From contig CM036756.1 in NCBI GenBank assembly GCA_020796225.1, positions 47,543,863 to 47,607,862 on the forward strand: DNA of 64,000 nucleotides, given 5' to 3'. The notes beneath the pieces are model-generated. The model was given only the letters and a program-made list of their open reading frames with translations, ran no database searches and had not been told where the DNA came from. Shown one piece after another: positions 42,290-54,950 of this stretch (position 1 is its first letter; each line of letters starts with the position of its first letter). A program made the translations under genes and the position numbers. Origin of the DNA: Arion vulgaris (taxonomy: Eukaryota; Mollusca; Gastropoda; Stylommatophora; Arionidae).

Positions 42290-45200
42290 TGACATTCATA
42301 GTAACGACAACTCTATCACAACTTTTAGCATAACGACATTCAAAGTAACGATAATTCTATACGAACTTTTAGCATAACGACATTCAAAGTAACGATAATT
42401 CTACACGAACTTTTAGCATAACGACAGTCAAAGTAACGATAATTCTACACGAACTTTTAGCATACTGATAATCAAGGTAACGATAACTGCTAGAACTTTC
42501 AATAACATCGACACTCATACTAACAATAATGTTACCATAACTTTCTATAACATCGACACTCATAGTAACAATAATGTTACCATAACTTTCTATAACACCA
42601 ACACTCATAGTAACAATAATGTTACCATAACTTTCTATAACATCAACACTCATAGTAACAATAATGCTACCATAACTTTCTATAACATCGACACTCATAG
42701 TAACAATAATGCTACTAGAACTTTCTATGACATCAACACTCATAGTAACAATAATGTTACCATAACTTTCTATAACACCAACACTCATAGTAACAATAAT
42801 ACCATAACTTTCTATAACATCGACACTCATAGTAACAATAATGCTACTAGAACTTTCTATAACACCAACACTCATAGTAACAATAATATTACCATAACTT
42901 TCTATAACACCAACACTCATAGTAACAATAATATTACCATAACTTTCTATAACATCGACACTCATAGTAACAATAATGCTACTAGAACTTTCTATAACAT
43001 CGACACTCATAGTAACAATAATGCTACTAGAACTTTCTATGACATCAACACTCATAGTAACAATAATGTTACCATAACTTTCCATGACATCGACACTCAT
43101 AGTAACAATAATGCTACCATAACTTTCTACAACACCAACACTCATAGTAACAATAATGCTACTAGAACTTTCTATAACATCGACACTCATAGTAACAATA
43201 ATGCTACTAGAACTTTCTATGACATCAACACTCATAGTAACAATAATGTTACCATAACTTTCCATGACATCGACACTCATAGTAACAATAATGCTACCAT
43301 AACTTTCTACAACACCAACACTCATAGTAACAATAATGTTACCATAACTTTCTATAACATCAACACTCATAGTAACAATAATGCTACCATAACTTTCTAT
43401 AACACCAACACTCATAGTAACAATAATGTTACCATAACTTTCTATAACATCGACACTCATAGTAACAATAATGCTACCATAACTTTCTACAACACCAACA
43501 CTCATAGTAACAATAATGTTACCATAACTTTCTATAACATCGACACTCATAGTAACAATAATGCTACTAGAACATTCTATAACATCAACACTCATAGTAA
43601 CAATAATGCTACCATAACTTTCTATAACATCGACACTCATAGTCACAATAATGTTACAATAGCTTTCTATAACATCGACAGTCATAGCAACAATAATGTT
43701 ACCATAACTTTCTATAACATCAACCCTCATAGTAACAATAATGCTACCATAACTCTCTATAACACCAACACTCATAGTAACAATAATGTTACCATAACTT
43801 TCTATGACATCGACACTCATAGTAACAATAATGCTACCATAACTTTCTAAAACACCAACACTCATAGTAACAATAATGTTACCATAACTTTCTATAACAT
43901 CAACACTCATAGTAACAATAATGCTACCAAAACTTTCTATAACATCAACACTCATAGTAACAATAATGTTACTATAACTTTCTATAACATCAACACTCAT
44001 AGTAACAATAATGCTACTAGAACTTTCTATAACATCAACACTCATAGTAACAATAATGCTACTAGAACTTTCTATAACACCAACACTCATAGAAACAATA
44101 ATGCTACCATAACTTTCTAAAACATCAACACTCATAGTAACAATAATGCTACTAGAACTTTCTATAACACCAACACTCATAGTAACAATAATGCTACCAT
44201 AACTTTCTATAACACCAACACTCATAGTAACAATAATGCTACCATAACTTTCTATAACATCGACACTCATAGTAACAATAATGCTACCATAACTTTCTAT
44301 AACACCAACACTCATAGTAACAATAATGCTACCATAACTTTCTATAACATCGACACTCATAGTAACAATAATGCTACTAGAACTTTCTATAACACCAACA
44401 CTCATAGTAACAATAATGTTACCATAACTTTCTATAACACCAACACTCATAGTAACAATAATGCTACCATAACTTTCTATAACATCGACACTCATAGTAA
44501 CAATAATGCTACTAGAACTTTCTATAACACCAACACTCATAGTAACAATAATGTTACCATAACTTTCTATAACACCAACACTCATAGTAACAATAATATT
44601 ACCATAACTTTCTATGACATCGACACTCATAGTAACAATAATGCTACCATAACTTTCTACAACACAACACTCATAGTAACAATAATGTTACCATAACTTT
44701 CTATAACATCGACACTCATAGCAACAATAATGCTACCATAACTTTCTATAACATCGACACTCATAGTCACAATAATGCTACCATAGCTTTCTATAACATC
44801 GACACTCATAGCAACAATAATGCTACCATAACTTTCTATAACACCAACACTCATAGTAACAATAATGCTACCATAACTTTCTATAACACCAACACTCATA
44901 GTAACAATAATATTACCATAACTTTCTATAACATCGACACTCATAGTAACAATAATGCTACTAGAACTTTCTATAACACCAACACTCATAGTAACAATAA
45001 TGCTACTAGAACTTTCTATAACATCGACACTCATAGTAACAATAATGCTACTAGAACTTTCTATAACATCGACACTCATAGTAACAATAATGCTACCATA
45101 ACTTTCTATAACACCAACACTCATAGTAGCAATAATGTTACCAGAACTTTCTATAACACCAACACTCATAGTAACAATAATGTTACCATAACTTTCTATA

Positions 45201-45390
45201 ACATCGACACTCATAGTAACAATAATGCTACTAGAACTTTCTATAAAATTGACACTCATAGTCACAATAATGTTACCATATTTTTCTATAACATCAACAC
45301 TCATAGTAACAATAATGTTACCATAATTTTCTATAACATCAACACTCATAGTAACAATAATGTTACCATAACTTTATATAACATCAACAG
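42290..45390. repeat. 45-bp tandem array, about 68 copies, left part
   Basis: Unit: CATCGACACTCATAGTAACA then ATAATGCTACCATAACTTTCTATAA, 45 bp. Left-edge units (42290-42500) are strongly diverged, the inside is homogeneous, and variants GCTACTAG, GTTACCAT, CACCAACA and CATCGACA are intermixed. With 45 a multiple of three, the minus strand has open frames of 748 and 230 codons; these are artefacts. The array is interrupted at about 45395 by element E and ends after it. Confidence 0.96.
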
Positions 45391-45394
45391 TCTT

Positions 45395-47245
45395 CTTCTC
45401 TCGTACGCCCTATTAATTCAGGCGGAAAGTCATGACGCCTGGTATTGCACTTCTGACTGATTTTTGCGTGTGCCTATATTACCCTTTTACAGGCATCCCT
45501 TAAGCATATGGACAGCCTCGCCGACTTCAGAGGTATTTGAAGATTAGATAATTCAAAGGAGATCGTTGCAGGAGACCTGTTGTACTTTTAACTCTTTCTC
45601 GAACATAGTTAGTTCTGTGAAGGCAAATCGGATGACTTCTCTATCGGCTTTCCTGCCTTTGGTGAGGTTGTTTCGTACGCATCGTAAGATAAGCACTCTA
45701 CAATGATCTTTTTGTGCCGTAAATTTGGGCTTGGATCTACGCCAAAGATCTGAGCATAGCTCATTTGGCTGACTGGGTGAGGTCGCTCCGGTAAAGACCT
45801 GAGCGATCTCACCCTGCTAGGGCTAGTCACAGTAATTGTCACTTTTTGTATTCATTGCTCTTTTACGATCATTTTTCGCCGTATAGTTTGATCTTCGCCA
45901 AAGAATCTGTCTACAATGTGCGCTCTTTCTGACTATAGGAGATCCTTCCGGATTAGGAACATTCTCAGTCATTGGAGACGCATGTGCCTTGTCAAACAAA
46001 CAATTATATGTTGGCGGTATGCTTAGCCTTTATGTGATCTGAGCCAAGGTGTCTGAACGTCATCTGTGTAGGATGATCGGCGTCCGAAAAGTATTACCTT
46101 TAGCTAATGTATGGTTTCTACCAGTCAAGCCTTTTCATTTTCGGCCTTACTTTTCTATCCAGGGTGAGTTTGTTCCTGAGTAGGAGTATGCTCATCCGTT
46201 TTGGGGCGCGTGTTGGCACTTGGTAATTTGCAAGGATTTACTATGCATTTTCCCTTCCACCGAGAAACATTGGACTGAGGCTGAGCACAGATACTTTGAG
46301 GGTCGTTTCAATTGGCGCTAGCAACGCAACTGAAATTTTGCGATCGCCATCATCACCCACCTCAGTTCACCCGTGGATGTTAATTGTCAATGTAACAGTA
46401 CCTTGCCCGGTTATCCCAGGGAGGACAGTCTCGTTAGGCATCACCCATCTCAGTTCTTCCGGGGATGTTCTTCGTTAATGCAACAGTACCCTGCCCGGTT
46501 GTCTCAGGGAGGGCAATTTCGTTGGGCACTAAAGCGCATCTTTCGAATATACTCTTTGTCAACCTTACCCAGAAAATGTATCTGCGCTAAGTCTTTGATA
46601 CGGAGTTTGCCGCTATCTTCCCGTGTGTTGACATGAAACGTTTCAGCGTTTTCAGAGAACACTTGTTGAGACTTTTGATTCGTTACGGATCGTTCTTATT
46701 GATTCTTGCCCTACAGCTGGCAATTTACTTGCGACCCTTTATTCCGGGGGAGTTGGGATTCCTTCACAGACGACTACTGTTGTTTACGTTTCTGTTGTTT
46801 CTTACCGTGCACACCTTCACAATGCTTCTAGCTTGTTCGGACACAGAGCTCAACTCGGGCCTCCTCCTCAGAGCTCCGAATTTCGCACTATGTAGGCCCA
46901 CGTGCAGCTTGTCTCTGTTCCACGTTTTGCTCCACGCGGGCCCACGTCACTTCCCTGGATGCACCCCTCATCCATTCATGTTTATCCGTTCAGCTTTTGC
47001 TTCGGCCGGGAGAGACGAGCATTAATAGTCACTCTGGGATTCCACTCGTCTGTGTTGCGGGCGGATCATATCTAGCGGGACTACTTCTGCATTTCTACCT
47101 TCATCAGAGTAGCTCTCCCTCGATCCTTGCCCTCTTAGCCAGACCAGAACCACTGTCTGTTTCCAGGGTCACCACGAGAAGGTGGGGTATGGTCTTGATT
47201 AGTGTCAGCTCATTAATCAGCGACGTTGTCCCCATGCGCCTGTCA
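45395..47245 (-). mobile_element. Unidentified element 'E', long copy, inserted in the 45-bp array
   Basis: About 1.85 kb, less AT-rich than its surroundings, splitting the 45-bp array. Its minus-strand 5' end (47245 to about 47090) and a later part (45840-45700) match the fragment at 6785-7245. Near 46370-46530 it has an imperfect tandem duplication of about 80 bases (CAGTACCYTGCCCGGTTRTC occurs twice), and near 45700-45930 a second repeated stretch. No transposase, RT or other enzyme motif is visible in any frame. The longest frames (130 codons plus at 46633-47025, 77 codons minus at 45609-45842) match no family I know. Possible 8-bp flanking repeat: CATCRACA. Confidence 0.65.
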
Positions 47246-47345
47246 CCCCACATCGACACTCATAGTAACAATAACTCTACTATAACGTTCTAACATAATG
47301 CCATCCATAGTAACGATAACTCTACCAGAACTTTTTATAACACTG
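47246..47345. repeat. 45-bp array, right remnant (about 2 copies)
   Basis: CATCGACACTCATAGTAACA continues the array after element E, followed by two diverged units. Confidence 0.9.
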
Positions 47346-47742
47346 ACAATCACATTGTGTTAGTTGCTTCAAACAAAAGAACTCATAAGGAAACAAGAAC
47401 GAGATAGATTGTTTTATAATGGTCCAGACGAAAGGAAACCAAATAAATAATCTTAGAACCTAGCATTAACAGATGTTTTTTCTGGAAAATAAAAGATCTT
47501 CTTTGACGTGGTTCCCATACGAACTTCTGTGTAGCGTGGGAAGAGGCAGGAAATATATGGAATGAGTTCAGTTAGCATGATCAATACAGATCTAGTTGGA
47601 AAAAAAGTGTTTATGCCTGAAGCTCTAAAGGTAGTTAAGAGATGACGGAGAAGAAGCAGCCTAAATGTTAAGATACACCATTCTCCTTGACATTTCTATC
47701 TTTCTCGGCGGTCTCTATCACAAGTGTGGTTCAATTAATAGG
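47346..47742. other. No recognisable gene or element
   Basis: Unique sequence with no notable open frame. Confidence 0.5.
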
Positions 47743-47799
47743 CAAGTCAAAATGAAACACTCTAGCGGTGAGAAAGGGACAGATGGTTACGGATACAAA

Positions 47800-49240
47800 C
47801 TTGCATAATACATCTCGATGAAGAAAAACATGTATTTAATGACTTGCATAACACATCTCGATGAAGAAAAACATGTACAAACTTACATAACACATCTCGA
47901 TGAAGAAAAACATGTACAAACTTACATAACACATCTCGATGAAGAAAAACATGTACAAACTTACATAACACATCTCGATGAAGAAAAACATGTACAAACT
48001 TACATAACACATCTCGATGAAGAAAAACATGTACAAACTTACATAACACATCTCGATGAAGAAAAACATGTACAAACTTACATAACACATCTCGATGAAG
48101 AAAAACATGTACAAACTTACATAACACATCTCGATGAAGAAAAACATGTACAAACTTGCATAACACATCTCGATGAAGAAAAACATGTACAAACTTACAT
48201 AACACATCTCGATGAAGAAAAACATGTACAAACTTACATAACACATCTCGATGAAGAAAAACATGTACAAACTTACATAACACATCTCGATGAAGAAAAA
48301 CATGTACAAACTTACATAACACATCTCGATGAAGAAAAACATGTACAAACTTGCATAACACATCTCGATGAAGGAAAACATGTACAAACTTGCATAACAC
48401 ATCTCGATGAAGAAAAACATGTACAAACTTGCATAACACATCTCGATGAAGGAAAACATGTACAAACTTGCATAACACATCTCGATGAAGAAAAACATGT
48501 ACAAACTTGCATAACACATCTCGATGAAGGAAAACATGTACAAACTTGCATAACACATCTCGATGAAGAAAAACATGTACAAACTTGCATAACACATCTC
48601 GATGAAGGAAAACATGTACAAACTTGCATAACACATCTCGATGAAGAAAAACATGTACAAACTTGCATAACACATCTCGATGAAGGAAAACATGTACAAA
48701 CTTGCATAACACATCTCGATGAAGAAAAACATGTACAAACTTGCATAACACATCTCGATGAAGAAAAACATGTACAAACTTGCATAACACATCTCGATGA
48801 AGGAAAACATGTACAAACTTGCATAACACATCTCGATGAAGAAAAACATGTACAAACTTGCATAACACATCTTGATGAAGAAAAACATGTACAAACTTGC
48901 ATAACACATCTCGATGAAGAAAAACATGTACAAACTTGCATAACACATCTCGATGAAGAAAAACATGTACAAACTTGCATAACACATCTCGATGAAGAAA
49001 AACATGTACAAACTTGCATAACACATCTCGATGAAGAAAAACATGTACAAACTTACATAACACATCTCGATGAAGAAAAACATGTACAAACTTACATAAC
49101 ACATCTCGATGAAGAAAAACATGTACAAACTTACATAACACATCTCGATGAAGAAAAACATGTACAAACTTACATAACACATCTCGATGAAGAAAAACAT
49201 GTACAAACTTACATAACACATCTCGATGTAGAAAAAACAT
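47800..49240. repeat. 39-bp tandem array, about 37 copies
   Basis: Unit: CATGTACAAACTTGCATAAC then ACATCTCGATGAAGAAAAA, 39 bp. Outer units mostly read ACTTACAT and inner units ACTTGCAT. From about 48360 to 48800, GAAGGAAAA and GAAGAAAAA alternate, making a 78-bp dimer. Thirteen-codon units without stops give frames of 460-490 codons on both strands; these are not genes. Confidence 0.97.
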
Positions 49241-49244
49241 TTAT

Positions 49245-49310
49245 TTAATGACTTGCTTTCGGAAGGTCGTGGGTTCGAATCAAGACCGCGTCATTCTGTT
49301 TTTCAGTGCA
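49245..49310 (+). mobile_element. tRNA-like B-box stretch, possible SINE remnant
   Basis: GACTTGCTTTCGGAAGGTCG followed by TGGGTTCGAATCAAGACC contains a good B-box (GGTTCGAATC type) with complementary arms. The A-box side is replaced by the 39-bp array. It could be the middle of a tRNA-derived SINE or a tRNA pseudogene. Confidence 0.45.
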
Positions 49311-49361
49311 TTTTTCAGGCATTCCATAGGATTGTTGCTGGAGTTAAGGATTTCATGTTTT

Positions 49362-49565
49362 ACGCAATATTCTCGGCAGGTGGCAGACCATTTCTGTGAA
49401 GAGAGACTAAGCCATATGGGGGAAATCCCATGCAATACTCTCGGCAGGTGGCAGACCTTTTCTGTGGAGACAAACTGAATCATACAGGAGAAATCCCATG
49501 CAATACTCTCGGCAGGTGACATACCATTTTTGTGGAGAGAGACTAAGCCGTATGGGGGAAGTCTC
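49362..49565. repeat. 68-bp tandem repeat, 3 copies
   Basis: CAATACTCTCGGCAGGTGGC recurs at about 49364, 49433 and 49501, with the following GAGAGACTAAGCCATATGGG partly conserved. Confidence 0.88.
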
Positions 49566-49822
49566 GCTCAATAAAGACAATCCTTCGTCTGAAGACATTT
49601 TACAATTCCAGAAGATTTCAGTTGAGCAACACGCTACCAACAAATCAACCTACAAGTAATTGACTGCTCTTCACTATTAATAAACAAAAATACATTCCTT
49701 TCCCAATCGGTAGTTACAATACATGTTTTTGTTCATCGAGATGTGTTATGCAAGTTTGTATCCGTAACCATCTGTCCCTTTCTCACCGCTAGAGTGTTCC
49801 ATTTTGACTTGCATATTTTGCT

Positions 49823-50090
49823 AGTTTTCTACTTAGCAACCTGCAGGATTTGAGCAATTATAAAAGCAAGCCGGGCTATCAGAGAAACAAATATTTAGAT
49901 TGGAGCAGTATCTGGACATTTCGTCACTCCAAGCTTCAGGGACATTTTGTAATGGTGTCTAATGAACTTGAGGCTGATGTGTATGATTCTTGTAGTTTGG
50001 TGTTTGAGAAGTTGTTGGATTGCACATGTATAGACATATTGTCAGAGAAGATAATAAGGGAGAACGGCAGATAAGGAATACAAATGAAAG

Positions 50091-50130
<40 letters not shown>

Positions 50131-50954
50131 AAGGACATGTTGTCAATTTACCTAGCCCGTGTACAACTCATTATATAAACGTATTTAACATGCTCCAGAC
50201 ATAGTATTCTATTAACCTTTATGACGGTTGTAATTAATGCTGATGATGTGTAAATATCCATATTGTTTCTCATTCTCCATTCTGCACTATTTGCATCCTT
50301 GTTGGCTCTGAGTTTCTTGGTAAATATATATATTTACAATTCTAATTGATATACGCACATGCCCACAGAGAATATAATATGTCTATAATATACTACCTGT
50401 CCATCTACTATATAACGATTCTAGTTATTGAACGGTAGAACAAAATACCAAGAACTGTGTGATGTAATCAAACAAAAACAACATTGCAGACTTGTTCAAG
50501 TGATTATTTATTGACTCAAATTAGCTTTCTATTTAAACACACTCGTCTCGTCTGTAGTTGGGATAAATCAATCACACAAATTATTTTCAACATACTGTCA
50601 TCTCAATATGTGTATGCATACGCTAGAGATTTCAACAACATAAAATCGGGGATAATAGAAGAATACAATCAGAGATTTGTCTTTTAGACAAAGAGAAAGC
50701 AACGTGGATGAAGAATGCTTGAAATAAAATAAATAGTAGAAGAAAGTGTGCACTATATTGTCAGGAATTTCCAGACAAAAGTGGCACATTGATTTTTCTT
50801 CTGCCATGTTAACCAGACTCCCCTTTGTTTGTTTGCTCGGTACTAAATCAGGAACTCGAAATATGATGGGATATTTCAGTTTTGAATATATATACTGCCT
50901 ACGCGCGTGTCTTCTAGTAATATGCAGATATAACATTCATTGTTTGCGAACATA
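49823..50954. other. No recognisable gene; (GA)n at 50094-50128
   Basis: Unique AT-rich sequence with a short GA run. Open frames are below 115 codons and match nothing I recognise. Confidence 0.5.
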
Positions 50955-52430
50955 CTTTCTTCTTTGTCTTTTTCTTCTTTCTTACTTTCTTATTGTTTTC
51001 TTCTTTCTTACTTTCTTATTGTTTTCTTCTATCTTACTTTCTTACTGTTTTCTTCTTTCTTACTTTCTTATTGTTTTTTTCTTTCTTACTTTCTTATTGT
51101 TTTCTTCTTTCTTACTGTTTTCTTCTTTCTTACTTTCTTATTGTTTTCTTCTATCTTACTTTCTTATTGTTTTCTTCTTTCTTACTTTCTTATTTTTTCT
51201 TCTTCTTACTTTCTTATTGTTTTCTTCTTTCTTACTTTCTTATTATTTTCTTCTTTCTTACTTTCTTATTGTTTTCTTCTTATTACTTTCACTGTTTTCT
51301 TCTTTCTTACTTTCTTATTGTTTTCTTCTTTCTTACTTTCTTACTGTTTTATTCTTTCTTACTTTCTTATTGTTTTCTTCTTTCTTACTTTCTTACTGTT
51401 TTCTTCTTTCTTACTTTCTTATTGTTTTCTTCTTTCTTACTTTCTTACTGTTTTATTCTTTCTTACTTTCTTATTGTTTTCTTCTTTCTTACTTTCTTAT
51501 TGTTTTATTCTTTCTTACTTTCTTATTGTTTTCTTCTTTCTTACTTTCTTATTGTTTTATTCTTTCTTACTTTCTTATTGTTTTCTTCTTTCTTACTTTC
51601 TTATTGTTTTCTTTTTTCTTACTTTCTTATTATTTTCTTCTTTCTTACTTTCTTACTGTTTTCTTCTTTCTTACTTTCTTACTGTTTTCTTCTTTATTAC
51701 TTTCTTACTGTTTTCTTCTTTCTTACTTTCTTATTGTTTTCTTATTTCTTACTTTCTTACTGTTTTCTTCTTTCTTACTTTCTTATTGTTTTCTTCTTTC
51801 TTACTTTCCTACTGTTTTCTTCTTTCTTACTTTCTTACTGTTTTCTTCTTTCTTACTTTCTTATTATTTTCTTCTTTCTTACTTTCTTATTGTTTTCTTC
51901 TTTCTTACTTTCTTACTGTTTTCTTCTTTCTTACTTTCTTATTGTTTTCTTCTTTCTTACTTTCTTATTGTTTTCTTCTTTCTTACTTTCTTATTATTTT
52001 CTTCTTTCTTACTTTCTTACTGTTTTCTTCTTTCTTACTTTCTTACTGTTTTCTTCTTTATTACTTTCTTACTGTTTTCTTCTTTCTTACTTTCTTACTG
52101 TTGTCTTCTTTCTTACTTTCTTATTATTTTCTTCTTTCTTACTTTCTTATTGTTTTCTTCTTTCTTACTTTCTTACTGTTTTCTTCTTTCTTACTTTCAT
52201 ATTGTTTTCTTCTTTCTTACTTTCTTATTGTTTTCTTCTTTCTTACTTTCTTATTGTTTTATTCTTTCTTACTTTCCCACTGTTTTATTCTTTCTTACGT
52301 TCTTATTGTTTTCTTCTTTCTTACTTTCTTATTATTTTCTTCTATCTTACTTTCTTACTGTTGTCTTCTTTCTTACTTTCTTATTATTTTCTTCTTTCTT
52401 ACTTTCTTATTGTTGTCTTCTTTTCTCTAA
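50955..52430. repeat. 26-bp pyrimidine-rich tandem array, about 57 copies
   Basis: Unit: TTACTTTCTTATTGTTTTCT plus TCTTTC, period 26 (51008 to 51034). Since the strand is almost pure pyrimidine plus a few A and G, all three plus frames are open for about 500 codons, encoding only F, L, S, Y, I, V and C residues. Confidence 0.97.
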
Positions 52431-52599
52431 CCATGTTTTGCTGCACAGCGTCAGAATATGAAGAAATTTCTACAACGGGATCTGGTATGAGCTTCACTAA
52501 TGGCTGATATTTATGTGGCCCACCTTTTACGTGTTCGACTTTTTGTTTTATGTCTACTATATTGAACAACATTGCTACTGTTTAATTTGCTAGATTGAA

Positions 52600-52883
52600 A
52601 ACATTGCTACTGTATTGAACAACATTGCTACTGTATTGAACAACATTGCTACTGTATTGAACAACATTGCTACTGTATTGAACAACATTGCTACTGTATT
52701 GAACAACATTGCTACTGTATTGAACAACATTGCTACTGTATTGAACAACATTGCTACTGTATTGAACAACATTGCTACTGTATTGAACAACATTGCTACT
52801 GTATTGAACAACATTGCTACTGTATTGAACAACATTGCTACTGTATTGAACAACATTGCTACTGTATTGAACAACATTGCTAT
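52600..52883. repeat. 21-bp tandem array, about 13 copies
   Basis: Unit: ATTGCTACTGTATTGAACAA plus C, essentially identical copies. Diverged starting copies are at 52560-52600. Confidence 0.97.
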
Positions 52884-53227
52884 GTGTGGCTCACTGTTTG
52901 TTGGTAATCTGCGTATGTGGACAAAACATTTAATTTTTAGCTCCTTTTGACGTTCAGAACTGATTTTCTATCAACCTTTTTTTCCCCCTGATGTCTTCAT
53001 TTCTAAATCGGTCTTTTCTTGCTACTTCCAGCACACTGTTTAAACACTTCATCTCTGCTGTGACAATTATTCTTCTGTCGATTGATATGAGCTTCCGATT
53101 TGGCACGGATAGCTGAATGTCCGGAGAAAGATCGGGTTTTACAGTGCCCTTTTAGTGTTCATGATGACCTGCTTGCATGTTTTCTTTAAGTTGTTGTTAT
53201 TATGATGTTGTCTCATTATGTTTTCTT
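52884..53227. other. No recognisable gene or element
   Basis: Unique sequence between two arrays. Confidence 0.5.
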
Positions 53228-54022
53228 TGTTGTCATTTGAAGCATATTTTCAATATTCTAAGTTGTTATTTGAAGCATATTTTCAATATTCTAAGTTGTT
53301 ATTTGAAGCATATTTTCAATATTCTAAGTTGTTATTTCAAGCATATTTTCAATATTCTAAGTTGTTATTTGAAGTATATTTTCAATATTCTAAGTTGTTA
53401 TTTCAAGCATATTTTCAATATTCTAAGTTGTTATTTGAAGTATATTTTCAATATTCTAAGTTGTTATTTGAAGCATATTTTCAATATTCTAAGTTGTTAT
53501 TTGAAGTATATTTTCAATATTCTAAGTTGTTATTTGAAGCATATTTTCAATATTCTAAGTTGTTATTTCAAGCATATTTTCAATATTCTAAGTTGTTATT
53601 TGAAGCATATTTTCAATATTCTAATTTGTTATTTGAAGCATATTTTCAATATTCTAAGTTGTTATTTGAAGTATATTTTCAATATTCTAATTTGTTATTT
53701 GAAGCATATTTTCAATATTCTAAGTTGTTATTTGAAGTATATTTTCAATATTCTAAGTTGTTATTTGAAGTATATTTTCAATATTCTAAGTTGTTATTTC
53801 AAGCATATTTTCAATATTCTAAGTTGTTATTTCAAGCATATTTTCAATATTCTAAGTTGTTATTTGAAGCATATTTTCAATATTCTAAGTTGTTATTTGA
53901 AGCATATTTTCAATATTCTAAGTTGTTATTTGAAGCATATTTTCAATATTCTAAGTTGTTATTTGAAGCATATTTTCAATATTCTAAGTTGTTATTTGAA
54001 GCATATTTTCAATATTCTAAGT
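53228..54022. repeat. 33-bp tandem array, about 24 copies
   Basis: Unit: GTTGTTATTTGAAGCATATT then TTCAATATTCTAA, 33 bp. Three sequence types (GAAGCAT, GAAGTAT, CAAGCAT) are interspersed; the right end is uniform GAAGCAT. Frames of 280 codons through it are artefacts of the 11-codon period. Confidence 0.97.
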
Positions 54023-54364
54023 TGCTCTGGGAACAACGAATAATCATAATCAATTGTAATTATTAAATATTGCTTTATAATTTGGATTCCCTCCTTTTAC
54101 TAAACATAAATCGATTCGTCTGCAAGGAAAACAATGTTATGTTTGGCTTAACTATAGTTCCCACTAAAATAAAATTGTTATTAGACATGAACAGAATATG
54201 TGGAAATGTTACCAGTTATGCACATCGTTTTTTACTTCATTACTTACATATATTTTTGTATCCGTTTGTCTTCTGGTTAGCTATTATCACTACAATAACA
54301 TATTGTCTGTCAAGTTATTTTCAGAAAAATTATCAATGTTTCCAGAACAGAGAGAGATGAGAAG

Positions 54365-54480
54365 CAAAGACGTTCAGTTTACTTGGGTAGTTTCTCTCGC
54401 CCGCTACCTCATTTTTATGACATGCCTTGTAGATCGCAGTGAAAATATTCTTTGCTCCCTTTAAAAGAGCCCCTGCAATA
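54365..54480 (-). mobile_element. SINE-like repeat 'D', partial copy 3
   Basis: CATGCCTTGTAGATCGCAGT with flanks GGGTAGTTTC and AAGAGCCCC aligns with the central part of copy 1 (14.99-15.12 kb). It lacks the (GAA)n end. Confidence 0.6.
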
Positions 54481-54584
54481 TATACGTGGAAGGATTTACA
54501 TTGTAAGATGTTTAAAGATGTTAATGTGCCCTGTAAATTTAACTCTAAGTAAACCATTATTCCCAACTTAATAATAAACATAGG

Positions 54585-54826
54585 ATAAGATTCATCATTA
54601 TCATCAAGTAGGTTGTCCCTTCCGGAACTTGACTCCCATGATAGCAGTCCTGAAAATCTCTCTGCTCTATGCAAGTTGACTCTATGAAGCGCCAGCAGCA
54701 GTCATTTCTATATCATCAATGACATTCTGCACCCATCGTCTTCTAGATTTTCCACTCATTTTTCTTCCAGGCCCCATTTGCTCCAAAGTTGTCATCTCTA
54801 GACACTTATGTCGTTTGATGTGTCCC
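54585..54826 (-). mobile_element. RTE-like LINE 3' end (host of copy N3), 3' part
   Basis: On the minus strand it encodes GHIKRHKCLEMTTLEQMG, GRKMSGKSRRRWVQNVIDD and IEMTAAGA, a LINE C-terminal tail, and ends in a CTTGATGATAATGATGA tail near 54590. The upstream continuation is at 56809-56965, beyond copy N3. Confidence 0.82.
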
Positions 54827-54950
54827 AAATATTTATTGGTTATTGGTTATTGGTTACTAAACTGACGTCATTGCACTACGGGCAGACCCATAGGTGCTCA
54901 GTCTCCCCCAACAGATATCGAAGAGTATGCATACTGATAGTTCCTGTGGC

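Larger units (their letters stand above)
47743..49822. mobile_element. Long-inverted-repeat (foldback-like) structure around a 39-bp array
   Basis: About 90 bases at 47743-47835 (GCAAGTCAAAATGAAACACT, CTAGCGGTGAGAAAGGGACA, GATGGTTACGGATACAAAC and on into the first array unit) recur in inverted orientation at about 49725-49815 with very few changes. Between them lie the 39-bp array, a tRNA-like stretch and a 68-bp triplicate. This layout fits a non-autonomous element with long terminal inverted repeats and internal tandem repeats, but I see no convincing target duplication, so a local inverted duplication is also possible. Confidence 0.6.

Noticed and set aside
42384..44630. 748-codon minus-strand open frame with a 15-residue repeat
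   Set aside because: It is the 45-bp array read in frame. No start context, no unique domain, and the edges decay like a satellite.
46296..47293. Hydrophobic 130-codon plus frame in element E as a host gene
   Set aside because: It lies antisense to the direction inferred from the element's second copy and is not shared with that copy.
47762..49248. Open frames of 460-490 codons on both strands
   Set aside because: Thirteen-codon units of the 39-bp array without stops. Several frames are open at once, which is not what a gene would show.
50746..52507. Three overlapping plus frames of about 500-570 codons, hydrophobic like a membrane protein
   Set aside because: The strand is almost only T and C in a 26-bp array, so all three frames are open and encode F, L, S, Y. 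The membrane-like look follows from composition.
53177..54066. Two overlapping 280-codon frames with 11-residue repeats
   Set aside because: The 33-bp array read in two frames; both are open at once.
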